Below are positions 29,352-37,657 of a DNA stretch of 64,000 nt, piece by piece. Position 1 is the first letter of the stretch; each line of letters opens with the position of its first letter. The translations under genes and the position numbers were made by a program. The notes below the pieces were generated by a model. That model was given only the letters and a program-made list of their open reading frames with translations, had not been told where the DNA came from and ran no database searches. The stretch is from CAWEWH01 sp963812775 (GTDB taxonomy: Bacteria; Pseudomonadota; Alphaproteobacteria; Rhizobiales; Beijerinckiaceae): positions 186,001 through 250,000 of the forward strand of contig CAWEWH010000008.1 in the NCBI GenBank assembly GCA_963812775.1. Reading direction: 5' to 3'.

Positions 29352-31027
29352 GCCGTCCCGCGCCGCGGCCGGGCGAGCTGCTCGTCGACGTGGAGGACGC
29401 GCCGCCGCCGTCGCTTCCCATCCGGCATCCGGTGCTGATCGCGCTGGCGCTCGTCCTCGTCGGCCTCAACCTGCGGCCGGCCTTGACGACGCTCGGCCCG
29501 GTGCTGCCGGAGATGATCCGCGATCTTGCGGTGTCGCCGGCCCTCGTCGGCGCCCTGACGACGGTGCCGGTGTTGTGCCTCGGGGTCTTCGGCCTGGTGG
29601 CGCCGGGCCTGGCGCGACGCCTCGGCACGGAGCGCGCCGTGCTCGGCGTGCTCGTCTTGCTGGCGGCCGGCATCGGCCTGCGTGTCGTGCCGGTCTATGC
29701 CGCCCAGCTTGCCGCCGCGGTGATCGCCGGTGCCGGCATCGGCATCATCGGCGTGCTGCTGCCCGGCCTGGTGAAGCGGGATTTCCCTGGTCACGCTGGG
29801 CTGATGATGGGCGTCTACACCATGGCGCTGTGCGCCGGCGCCTCGCTGGCCGCCGGCGTCGCCGTGCCGATTGCCGAGATGACGGGCGGCTGGCCGATGG
29901 CGCTGGCCGTGTGGGCCATCCCGCCCCTCATCGCCGCCCTGGTGTGGGGGCCGCTGCTCGGCGGCACGCCGCCCGCCCGCGGCGGGACAGCACCCACCGT
30001 ACCGTCTCTCCTGCGCGATCCGCTCGCCTGGCAGGTGACACTCTATATGGGTCTGCAATCGTCGCTGGCCTACATCGTGTTCGGCTGGCTCGCGCCGATG
30101 TTGCGCGACCGCGGTTTCGATCCGCTCACCGCCGGCGCCATCGTGTCTGTGTCCATCCTGGTGCAGGTCCTGTCGGCGCTCGTGGCGCCGATCCTCGCCG
30201 GCCGTGCCCGCCATCAGGCCGGCGTAGGCCTCGCGATGCTGGCCTCGACCATCGTCGGGCTGCTCGGCTCACTCTATGCGCCGCCCGCGACGGTCTGGCT
30301 CTGGGCGATCCTGCTCGGCATCGGCCAGGGCGGCAATTTCGGCGTGGCGCTCACCGTCATCGTGCTGCGCTCGCGCGACCAGCACGTGGCGGCGCGCCTC
30401 TCCAGCATGGCGCAGAGCGGCGGCTACACCATCGCGGCGCTCGGACCGTTCCTCGTGGGGCTCACCCACCAGCTCAGCGGCGGCTGGGATGTTGCAGCGG
30501 TTCTGTGCGTGGGGCTGACGATGGCCGCCGCAATTTGTTGCGTGCTGGCCGGACGTCGCGGCACGTCGGCGAGGCACGCGGCTAGTGTGCCGAACTTGAA
30601 ATTCGCTACGAGACCTCCATCAAGATCAAGCGAATTTCGGAATCGCGACACTAGCGTGAGTCCCTCCGCCAAGTTCACTTGTCGCGATACGGTATCTCCG
30701 CGCGCGACGTCGTGCGCCTTCTCCACACCCGTAGGTCAGTCATGGCTTTTATGGTCGCCGCAAGGACCAGCGCGCAGAGGGCTGCCTTCGACACCGTCTC
30801 CATCGCCCCCTCAATCAGCATGCCATGGACCACACTCGCTCCGACGATCACCACCGCGAGGACGGTATGAGCGATGCGCCACGTTCGCGGGTCCAGTCCC
30901 AATCGCCAGCGGAGTGAAGCCAAAAGCGCGACGGCGAAGATTGCCCACATGGCGATCACGCCCCAGGCGGAGAACGGCGTCGGCGATGCGAAGAGAAGGG
31001 CGTCAATCATGTCCGGCGGATTGGTGA
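29348..31027 (+). CDS. MFS transporter, CynX/NimT type, with a frame held open through a palindromic repeat
   Basis: A twelve-helix transporter resembling the cyanate/2-nitroimidazole exporter group (LVGLNLRPALTTLGPVLPEM near the start, LLRDPLAWQVTLYMGLQSSL in the middle, MAQSGGYTIAALGPFLVGL near the end). The recognisable protein ends near 30575. There the frame enters a 73-bp palindromic repeat (30582-30654) and runs on to 31027, adding about 150 residues of sequence with no transporter character that lie antisense to the next gene. The natural stop has probably been lost through the repeat, or shifted by an indel. The substrate is unknown. Confidence 0.8.
   Translation: MSRPAPRPGELLVDVEDAPPPSLPIRHPVLIALALVLVGLNLRPALTTLGPVLPEMIRDLAVSPALVGALTTVPVLCLGVFGLVAPGLARRLGTERAVLGVLVLLAAGIGLRVVPVYAAQLAAAVIAGAGIGIIGVLLPGLVKRDFPGHAGLMMGVYTMALCAGASLAAGVAVPIAEMTGGWPMALAVWAIPPLIAALVWGPLLGGTPPARGGTAPTVPSLLRDPLAWQVTLYMGLQSSLAYIVFGWLAPMLRDRGFDPLTAGAIVSVSILVQVLSALVAPILAGRARHQAGVGLAMLASTIVGLLGSLYAPPATVWLWAILLGIGQGGNFGVALTVIVLRSRDQHVAARLSSMAQSGGYTIAALGPFLVGLTHQLSGGWDVAAVLCVGLTMAAAICCVLAGRRGTSARHAASVPNLKFATRPPSRSSEFRNRDTSVSPSAKFTCRDTVSPRATSCAFSTPVGQSWLLWSPQGPARRGLPSTPSPSPPQSACHGPHSLRRSPPRGRYERCATFAGPVPIASGVKPKARRRRLPTWRSRPRRRTASAMRREGRQSCPADW
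30582..30654 (+). repeat. 73-bp CTAG-ended palindromic repeat, copy 3 (hybrid A-B)
   Basis: Begins CTAGTGTGCCGAACTTGAAA (arm A) and ends TTTCGGAATCGCGACACTAG (arm B). Its reverse complement differs from copy 4 at only about five of 73 positions. It sits at the 3' end of the MFS gene and leaves that frame open. Confidence 0.92.
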
Positions 31028-31308
31028 TCCAAAGGCCCCCGACGTGAATCACCACCGCGATGACCAGCGCGCCTCCGATCCAGCGATGCGCGCGCCGCCT
31101 GCGATGCGGCGACGGTCCCGGCAAGTATCCGCCGATCATCATCGGCTGAACGAGCATGAGACCCAGTGCGACAATCCCTGCGAATCCGGCCGCTATGTAG
31201 ATCGGATTGCGCCACGCGATGCAGCGGGCTCGCCACTGCAGCGGCGATCGGCACGCAAACAGCGCACGCAAGGGCGGCCCAGATCAGGGTCACCCGGGCC
31301 ACTCTCAT
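30675..31308 (-). CDS. ferric-reductase-like transmembrane heme b protein (frameshifted)
   Basis: A membrane protein of about 210 residues (corrected) with five or six helices. Four histidines lie in two pairs, each 14 residues apart: AHRWIGGALVIAVVIHVGG and AHTVLAVVIVGASVVHG. This H-x13-H pattern is that of the ferric reductase/MsrQ group, where each pair of helices holds two b hemes. An extra base at 31218-31219 (His codon, T and C) separates the start (MRVARVTLIWAALACAVCVP) from the rest; corrected, it reads SPLHAWRNPIYIAAGFAG. It follows the Tat-exported intradiol-fold gene by 20 bases. Confidence 0.75.
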
Positions 31309-31328
31309 GGCCTTTGTTCCCAACTCGG

Positions 31329-31818
31329 TCAGACCGGCTGAAGGACGAAGTGCGCCTCGAGGCTGGTGTCTTTTGCGCTCCGCATCAGCGGACGCAGAAA
31401 GACGGTTTGGAATTCACCACTGTCATAGGCGAGGTGACCATGCGGTTGGCCAAAGATGGGAACGATCTGCGGCATCTCAAGACGGAACTTCCCGTTCGCG
31501 TCAGTGAGCGTGGCCCCATGACTCTGCGGGTCTCGCTCCTGCCCTTCGGTCGTGTGCGCCCAAATCTGGATGCGCTGCCCGGCAAGCGGAGCCCCGTCGC
31601 TTGCGCGGCGCACGGTGCCGCGTCATCCAGAAGCCACCGCCGCCGATCCGATCCACGATCGGCGCGCCCTTGCGGTAGTTGTTGGCCCCGCCCGGCATCG
31701 AACGGGTCGGTGCGAGGCCTTGCGCGCGGGCGGGCAACAGGGGCGCCGAAACCCCGGTCGCTACCACGGAGCCGCCAGCAACGAGAAGCCTACGGCGGTT
31801 GAGCACGACGGTCGTCAT
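31329..31818 (-). CDS. Tat-exported intradiol-dioxygenase-fold protein (frameshifted)
   Basis: A protein of 162 residues (corrected). A twin-arginine signal (LNRRRLLVAGGSVVATGVSA) leads to a single beta-sandwich domain like that of intradiol ring-cleavage dioxygenases: GTVRRASDGAPLAGQRIQIW, TDANGKFRLEMP and GQPHGHLAYDSGEFQTVF. The PHGH histidines match the iron ligands of the family; the usual tyrosine ligand after the IW strand is not clear, so catalysis is uncertain. An extra base at 31620-31621 (Thr codon, G and C) breaks the frame. The ATG at 31818 follows GGGAGG. It heads an operon with the heme b protein. Confidence 0.72.
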
Positions 31819-32066
31819 GTAAGTGCCTCCCAGGGAGCGTGCAGTTGGCCGATAGAACGCATCAGGCGCGATACGCTCAAAATATAGCGCTTCTGCGACC
31901 ATTTGCCAGCTAAGGGAGGAAAGCAGAGCGATAGGCGCCGGCCGCTTCCGCCTTGGCAGGGTAATAGGTCGGGGGCGATCAAACCAAATCGACGTTGCGC
32001 TCTGTCGCGTTCGGATTCCACCGACCGATGGTATCGCGCGACGCTCCCATCGTGTCTCTCGATGGG

Positions 32067-33356
32067 TTAGCCGGCCGGATAGGCGGCGCGGTAATCTGAC
32101 CGCATCGTGTCGATGGGCACGAGCCGGCCCCTGCGGCTCGCGTGCCAGAAGGTCCAGCCGTTGCAGGCCGGCAGCCCTTGCGCGAGCGCTCCGACCTTGT
32201 GGATCGACCCCACCATCTGGCCGAGCGCCAAGGTGCCGTCGGCCCGTACGATGGCGCTGTGGCGGGCCTTCTCGTCGCTCAAGGTCTCGCCGGGCGCGAT
32301 CAAGCCCGCCTCGACCACCGACAGGAAGGCGACACGCGGCTCGGTGCGCCGCGCCGGCGCCGCCATGAAGGCCACCGCATCGACCGGCGTCACGGCGGCG
32401 ATGCGCCGCTCGGCGGCGGCGGCGTAGATCGGATCGCGCTCGATGCCGACGAAGTGCCGGCCGAGCTTCTTGGCGACGGCCCCGGTGGTGCCGCTGCCGA
32501 AGAACGGATCGAGCACCACGTCGCCGGGATTGCTGGCGGCGAGCAGGATGCGGGCGATCAGCGCCTCGGGCTTTTGCGTCGGGTGCACCTTGCGGCCGCC
32601 GCCGTCCTTGAGCCGCTCCTCGCCGGTGCACAGCGGAATGAACCAGTCCGAGCGCATCTGGCTGTCGTCGTTGCCGCCCTTCAGCGCCTCGTAGTGGAAG
32701 GTGTAGCGCTTGGCGGCCGCGTCGCGCGCCGCCCAGATCAGCGTCTCGTGCGCGTTGGTGAAGCGCCGGCCGCGGAAGTTTGGCATCGGGTTCACCTTGC
32801 GCCAGACGATGTCGTTGAGGATCCAGAAGCCGAGATCCTGCAGGATCGAGCCGACCCGGAAGATGTTGTGATAGGAGCCGATCACCCAGAAGCTGGCATC
32901 GGGCTTCATGACGCGCCGGCAGGCCATCAGCCAGGCGCGGGTGAAATTGTCGTAGTCGGCGAAGCTCGAGAACTTGTCCCAGTCGTCGTCGACGGCATCG
33001 ACGAGACTGTTGTCGGGGCGCGTCAACGTGCCTTCGAGCTGCAGATTGTACGGCGGATCGGCAAACACGAGATCGACGCTGGCGGCCGGCAGCCTGCCCA
33101 GCGCGGCGATGCAGTCGCCGACGACGATGCGGTCGATTTTTTCGAGAGGCGAGGCGGGCGCGCGGCCCGTCCGAGGCGCCGACGCGGTCGGCCCGGTACG
33201 CGAGACCTTGATCCGGGCGACGGCGCCGGCGGCCCCGGTACGCGAGGTACCCATGGTGCCGAAACCGGTGACGCAACTGATGCTCGGATCATGCGTGAGG
33301 TCGGTAAAAACCGCGTTGATAGCGTTGGCGGCCGCCGTCTCGTTTTGGGGCTGCAA
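32067..33356 (-). CDS. ccrM: CcrM-type adenine DNA methyltransferase
   Basis: Methylates adenine in GANTC after replication and helps time the cell cycle in alphaproteobacteria. The beta-class order is present: the DPPY motif in LVFADPPYNLQ (residues 100-103), WRKVNPMPNFRGRRFTNAHE, HPTQKPEALIARIL, then FFGSGTTGAVAKKLGR for SAM binding, and a C-terminal extension (NGWTFWHASRRGRLVPI) typical of CcrM. At 429 residues the protein is 50 or so longer than usual at the N-terminus. An internal ATG at 33254 gives 395 residues and may be the true start. Confidence 0.93.
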   Translation of the reverse strand: MQPQNETAAANAINAVFTDLTHDPSISCVTGFGTMGTSRTGAAGAVARIKVSRTGPTASAPRTGRAPASPLEKIDRIVVGDCIAALGRLPAASVDLVFADPPYNLQLEGTLTRPDNSLVDAVDDDWDKFSSFADYDNFTRAWLMACRRVMKPDASFWVIGSYHNIFRVGSILQDLGFWILNDIVWRKVNPMPNFRGRRFTNAHETLIWAARDAAAKRYTFHYEALKGGNDDSQMRSDWFIPLCTGEERLKDGGGRKVHPTQKPEALIARILLAASNPGDVVLDPFFGSGTTGAVAKKLGRHFVGIERDPIYAAAAERRIAAVTPVDAVAFMAAPARRTEPRVAFLSVVEAGLIAPGETLSDEKARHSAIVRADGTLALGQMVGSIHKVGALAQGLPACNGWTFWHASRRGRLVPIDTMRSDYRAAYPAG

Positions 33357-33448
33357 ATTTTGCCGGGAGCGCGGGCGCGCGCACGAAAAGATGAACGAGA
33401 TGTTGCGCGCCGCGCCGTCGCGGCACTTCTCGCCGCGCTAGGCACGAT

Positions 33449-33466
33449 CCGTTTCATTCGAAACGG
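33449..33466. repeat. small inverted repeat upstream of ccrM
   Basis: CCGTTTC and GAAACGG around the loop ATTC, in the gap between ccrM and rnhB. It may form part of the neighbouring palindromic repeat region. There is no T-run, so it is not an obvious terminator; no GANTC site was seen in this gap. Confidence 0.4.
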
Positions 33467-33491
33467 GTGCGTGCTCTACGCAGTTGATTTT

Positions 33492-33542
33492 GCGCATGAT
33501 CTCATCCGAAAACCGCACACACTTTTCGGGATCATGCGCTAG
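33492..33542 (-). repeat. single copy of the 57-bp-family palindromic repeat
   Basis: On the minus strand it reads CTAGCGCATGATCCCGAAAA, continues through GTGTGTGCGGTTTTCGG and ends GATCATGCGC. It matches the tandem units at 48081-48308 over most of its length. The TAG stop of rnhB (33541-33539) lies in the CTAG end of this repeat. Confidence 0.85.
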
Positions 33543-34222
33543 GCGCCGATCAGATCGCCCATCTCGTCATCCACCTCTTCCGCGTCGATCCGGAAGGGCG
33601 AGAAGGTCATGCGATGATAGGGGCAGGGGCCGTGCGCCGCGATGGCGGCGCGGTGCTCGGGCGTGGCGTAGCCGACATGGCGCGAGAAACCGTAGGCCGG
33701 ATAGTGCGCGCACAGCCGCTGCATCAACCGGTCGCGCACCACCTTGGCGACGATGGAGGCGGCAGCAATCGACATGACGATGGCGTCGCCCTTGATGACG
33801 GCTTCGACTTCGCACGCCACGTCGGGCCGGTCGCGGCCGTCGACCAGCGCGAAGGCCGGCGTCAGCGGCAGCGCGTTGAGCGCCCGGCGCATGGCGAGCA
33901 GCGAGGCGCGGCGGATGTCGGTGGCGTCGATGTCGCGGGCCGGCACCGACGCGACGCTGACCGTGGCGTTCTTGACGATGCGCTCGTAGAGCACGGCGCG
34001 GGTTTCGGCATCGAGGGCCTTGGAATCGTCGAGGCCGCGCGGCACGCGCCGGGGGTCGAGCACGACGGCGGCCGCAACCACTGGCCCGGCGAGCGGGCCT
34101 CGTCCCACCTCGTCGATGCCGACGACCGGCCACACGCCGCGCCGGCGCAAGCGCCGTTCGCGGTCGAAGCTCGGGCCCGACGGCAGATCGAGGGGGAGCG
34201 AATCGGTCTCGGTGCGCGCCAT
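33539..34222 (-). CDS. rnhB: ribonuclease HII
   Basis: Cuts RNA in RNA-DNA hybrids, including single misinserted ribonucleotides. The catalytic Asp-Glu pair is in VVGIDEVGRGPLAGPV (Asp37, Glu38); further motifs are GLDDSKAL, ALVDGRDRPD and AAASIVAKVVRDRLM. It has 227 residues with a slightly long N-terminus. The stop codon lies within the end of a palindromic repeat. Confidence 0.95.
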   Translation of the reverse strand: MARTETDSLPLDLPSGPSFDRERRLRRRGVWPVVGIDEVGRGPLAGPVVAAAVVLDPRRVPRGLDDSKALDAETRAVLYERIVKNATVSVASVPARDIDATDIRRASLLAMRRALNALPLTPAFALVDGRDRPDVACEVEAVIKGDAIVMSIAAASIVAKVVRDRLMQRLCAHYPAYGFSRHVGYATPEHRAAIAAHGPCPYHRMTFSPFRIDAEEVDDEMGDLIGA

Positions 34223-34260
34223 GCCGGCAGCTTGCCGGCTTTGGGCGCGATCTCAAGCCT

Positions 34261-34695
34261 TCAGTCGGGCAGGACGACCTCGCCCTGTTCATTCAGTGGA
34301 AAGAACGGATTGAAGGCCACTTCCCATGGATGCCCGTCCGGATCGGCGAAATAGCCCGTGAAGCCGCCCCAGAACACCTTCTGGCCGGGCTTCAGAATTC
34401 GGGCGCCGGCCTTGGCGGCGTCGAGCAGCGCACGCTCCACGTCGGCCTCGCTCCCCACATTTATGGCCAGCGTGAAGCCGCCGAAGCCCGGCGCGGTGTT
34501 GTCGAGCTTGGCGTCTTCCGCAAGCGCCGCACGCGCGAACAACCCCAGCACGACGTTGTCGAGCGCGAAGAAGGAGACGGTGTCGGTGCCGGCTTGCTGT
34601 GAGCGGCGCCAGCCGAGCCGCTCGTAGAAGGCGGTGCTGGCCTTGAGGTCGGTGACGCCGAGCGTCACCAGGTTGATGCGCGATGGAATAGCCAT
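34261..34695 (-). CDS. VOC (glyoxalase/bleomycin-resistance) family protein
   Basis: A 144-residue protein of two beta-alpha-beta-beta-beta units. It shows LVTLGVTDLKASTAFYERLGWRR at the start and GYFADPDGHPWEVAFNPFFP at the end, common in the VOC superfamily. Family members bind a metal and act on small molecules or give resistance; the substrate cannot be told. It is 17 bases after the radical SAM gene end and precedes rnhB on the same strand. Confidence 0.85.
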   Translation of the reverse strand: MAIPSRINLVTLGVTDLKASTAFYERLGWRRSQQAGTDTVSFFALDNVVLGLFARAALAEDAKLDNTAPGFGGFTLAINVGSEADVERALLDAAKAGARILKPGQKVFWGGFTGYFADPDGHPWEVAFNPFFPLNEQGEVVLPD

Positions 34696-34711
34696 GGTCT
34701 TTTCGCTTTGT

Positions 34712-35894
34712 TCAGAAAAGGCTCAGCTGCGCTTTCTCAACCGCCGGCTTGGCGAAGAGATCGCTTCGGAGCTTCGTGCGGACCTTGTTGAAGCCGATGC
34801 GCTCGGCCGCCACCTCGAAGCGCCGGCCGATCATCCACGCATAGGGTCCGGTCCCGACCATGCGCTCGCCCCAGTTCGCCACGTATTCCTTGCCGCCACG
34901 CGTCGACTTGATGAGCGCGAAGACATGCTTGGCTCGGTCGGGAAAGTTGGTTTCGAGCCAGTCCCGCAACAGCTCCTTGAGCTCGAGCGGCAGGCGCAGC
35001 ATCACATAGCCGGCGTCGCGCGCGCCGGCCTCGTAGGCGGCCTCGAGGATGCGCTCAATCTCGGCATCGTTGATGGCCGGCACGATGGGCGCCACCATGA
35101 CAGCGGTCGGAATGCCGGCGCTCGCGAGAGCGCGGATCGTCTCCAGCCGCTTCGGCGGCGTCGCCGCGCGCGGCTCCATGGTGCGGGCGATGCGGCGGTC
35201 GAGCGTTGTCACCGAAACGGCCACCTTGGCGAGGCCGCGCGCCGCCATCGACGAGAGGATGTCGATGTCGCGCTGAACGAGCGCCGACTTGGTGACGATG
35301 CCGACCGGGTGGTTGAAACGGTCGAGCACTTCCAGCACCTGGCGCATGATGCGGTATTTCTTCTCGATCGGCTGATACGGGTCGGTGTTGGTGCCGATCG
35401 CCAAGGTGCGCGGCTCGTAGTTGGTGGCCGAGAGTTCTTTCTCCAGGAGCGCGGCCGCGTCGGGCTTGGCGAACAGCTTCGATCTCGAAATCGAGCCCCG
35501 GCGACAAGCCCATATAGGCGTGCGTCGGCCGCGCGAAACAGTAGACGCAGCCGTGCTCGCAGCCGCGATAGGGATTGAGCGAGCGGTCGAACGAGATGTC
35601 GGGCGAGTTGTTGGTGGTGATGATCTTGCGCGGCCGCTCGATCGTCACCTCGGTCTTGAACGGCGGCAGATCCTCGAGCACGCCCCAGCCGTCGTCCTCC
35701 GGATGCCGGTGCGTCGGCTCGAAGCGCGCCAGGGGATTGCTGACGGCGCCGCGGCCGCGCCGTCTTTCCGGATCGATCTGCGTGCCGATATGCGCGAACG
35801 GATCGGTTGGCGCGATCTTGAGGCTCGCCAAAACGGCGTCTCGCCCGCTGTTTTTTTGCGCGAGCTTGCCGGCTCGCTTTTCCTGACGCGCCAT
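34712..35894 (-). CDS. PA0069 family radical SAM protein (frameshifted)
   Basis: A radical SAM protein with the cluster-binding motif CEHGCVYC inside SLNPYRGCEHGCVYCFARP. The arrangement is that of the PA0069/SplB-like group, of unknown reaction. The frame breaks at 35483-35484, where a Glu codon carries both G and A, between GLDFE and SKLFAKPDAA; the rest is clean (GTNTDPYQPIEKKYRIMRQ, GIVTKSALVQRDIDIL, SVTTLDRRIARTMEPRAA). Corrected it has 393 residues, the normal size. Confidence 0.9.
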
Positions 35895-36012
35895 GATCCC
35901 GTCTTTCTAGAACATAACGAGAACATGGCATCGCGCGCGGCCGAAATCAAGCCGCGCCCGGCGGCCGCGCCAGGCTTCGAGCGGTCAGATTTAGAGGAGG
36001 GGAATCAGCCGC

Positions 36013-36381
36013 TTAGCGGACGACAGGCACGGGCGGGGGCGGCTTCTCGCACACATAGGTGAATTCGAAATTGAGCGACATCGGCTCGGCCTCGCTCATG
36101 ATGCGGCATTTGGGGCCGAGATGCTTCTCGGCCGCCATCCTGGCCCGGACCGGCAGCGGCACCGCGTTCTTGCCGCAGGCCCGATAATAGGCCTCGCTGG
36201 CGAGATACGGGGTCACCAGGATCGAGGTCGTGGCCGGGCGGTTGTACACCATGTAGCCGTCGTCGCAGCTGAGCGTGATCGAGACCATCGGCTCGCGCAT
36301 ATACTCGAGCGCGGTCGGCACGCAGCCCGCCGCCGCGGCGGCGCCCGCGACAATGGCCGTCCGTATGAGACGCGTCCTCAT
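36013..36381 (-). CDS. small lipoprotein of unknown function
   Basis: A 122-residue protein with a lipoprotein signal: MRTRLIRTAIVAGAAAAAGC, where the last cysteine would be lipidated. Four further cysteines (LSCDDGY, YRACGK, PKCRIM, YVCEKP) could form two disulfides. I do not recognise the family. The start at 36381 was chosen because it places the lipobox at the right distance; an ATG at 36399 is also in frame. Confidence 0.65.
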   Translation of the reverse strand: MRTRLIRTAIVAGAAAAAGCVPTALEYMREPMVSITLSCDDGYMVYNRPATTSILVTPYLASEAYYRACGKNAVPLPVRARMAAEKHLGPKCRIMSEAEPMSLNFEFTYVCEKPPPPVPVVR

Positions 36382-36531
36382 CGCTGCACGATCAATCATC
36401 GCGGTCGGGAGAGGTCAAGGCGCGACCGCCCGGCGCTGGCACGATCGCGAGGCCTGTGTGACTTTATGGATCGGGCGCAACCGCTGGGAAATCTGGCGAA
36501 GCCATGGCCTTTGCGGCTAGGTGGCTGAGCG

Positions 36532-37056
36532 ATGATCACCGCCATCATCCTGGCCGACAACGACATCGAGGCGCTGGGCGCCACCCTTGCGGCGCTGGTG
36601 CCGGCCGTGGCGCGCGGCGTTCTGCGCGACGCCGTCGTCCTCGACGCCTCATCCGGCAAGGACGTTGCCGTCATCGCCGACGCCGCCGGCACCGCCTACC
36701 GGCGGGTCGTCGATGGGCGCGATCCCTGGCGGCTCGGCGCCGAGCACGGCCGCGGCAACTGGTTCCTGCTTCTCGAAGCCGGCGACGTTCCCGATCCCGC
36801 CTGGATCGCCGAGGCCGAGCGCTTTCTCCTCGTCGCCGGCCCGCCCGGCGCCCGCGTCATGCGCGCCGCCGTGCTGAAGCGTTCCGGCCACGGCATCGCC
36901 GGCCTGGCGCATCGCCTGACGCGGCAATTGTGGTGGCGCTTCAGGCCGACGCGCGGCGTGCTCTGCCCACGCGCCGCATTGACGCAGGCCGGGCCGGTAC
37001 GGCTGCGGCTCGAGCGTCTGCGCGCCGATCTGCACCGCGTCGCGTCGAAGCGCTGA
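36532..37056 (+). CDS. glycosyltransferase family 2-like protein
   Basis: A 174-residue protein that starts with a nucleotide-binding-like strand (MITAIILADNDIEALGATLA) and has LDASSGKDVAVIADAAGTAYR and LLLEAGDVPDPAWIAEAERF, as in small GT-A-fold proteins. The catalytic DXD is not obvious, so enzyme activity is uncertain. It is convergent with moaB; such genes occur beside moaB in related bacteria. Confidence 0.6.
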   Translation: MITAIILADNDIEALGATLAALVPAVARGVLRDAVVLDASSGKDVAVIADAAGTAYRRVVDGRDPWRLGAEHGRGNWFLLLEAGDVPDPAWIAEAERFLLVAGPPGARVMRAAVLKRSGHGIAGLAHRLTRQLWWRFRPTRGVLCPRAALTQAGPVRLRLERLRADLHRVASKR

Positions 37057-37109
37057 TTCTCCTGGACGGGATCGGTCCGAACAGCCGCGCGCCCGCGTCG
37101 CGATCGCGC

Positions 37110-37652
37110 TCAGTTCTTGCGTTTCAGATGCTCGTCGAGGCGCGGCATGATCTCGACGAAGTTGCAGGGCCGATGCCGGTAGTCGAGCTGTTGCGCCAGG
37201 ATGCCGTCCCAGGCGTCCTTGCAGGCGCCGGGCGAGCCGGGCAGCACGAACACGAAGGTCTTGCCGATCAGCCCCGCGGTTGCCCGCGACTGGATGGTCG
37301 AGGTGCCGATCTTGTCGAACGAGATGCTGTGGAAGACCGCCGAGAAACCTTCCATGCGCTTGTCGAACATCGGCTCGATGGTGTCGGGCGTCACGTCGCG
37401 GCCGGTGAAGCCGGTGCCGCCGGTTGTGATGATGACGTCGATGGCCGGGTCCTTCACCCAGGTCTCGATCCTGGCGCGGATGCGGTCCTTGTCGTCGGGA
37501 ACCACGGCCCGCTCGCTGAGCCGATGTCCCGCCTTGCTGAGCCGTTCCACCAGCGTGTCGCCGGAGCGGTCGTCGGTGAGCCCGCGCGTATCCGAAACGG
37601 TGAGCACCGCAATCGTCAGCGGCACGAAGGCGCGCGTCTCGTCGCCGGCCAC
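37110..37652 (-). CDS. moaB: molybdenum cofactor biosynthesis protein B
   Basis: A MogA/MoaB-fold protein, about 180 residues, that adenylylates molybdopterin or binds it. The signature is VIITTGGTGFTGRDVTPDT, preceded by LTIAVLTVSDTRGLTDDRSG and followed by VFVLPGSPGACKDAWDG. I chose the GTG at 37652 (VAGDETRAFVPL), which lies five bases after the stop of the peptidase gene with GGGGA upstream; earlier frames read into the peptidase gene. Confidence 0.9.
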   Translation of the reverse strand: MAGDETRAFVPLTIAVLTVSDTRGLTDDRSGDTLVERLSKAGHRLSERAVVPDDKDRIRARIETWVKDPAIDVIITTGGTGFTGRDVTPDTIEPMFDKRMEGFSAVFHSISFDKIGTSTIQSRATAGLIGKTFVFVLPGSPGACKDAWDGILAQQLDYRHRPCNFVEIMPRLDEHLKRKN

Positions 37653-37657
37653 TGCGT

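Noticed and set aside
32067..33356. Restriction-modification system
   Set aside because: The methyltransferase is of the solitary CcrM type with its C-terminal extension; the flanking genes are core genes with no nuclease.
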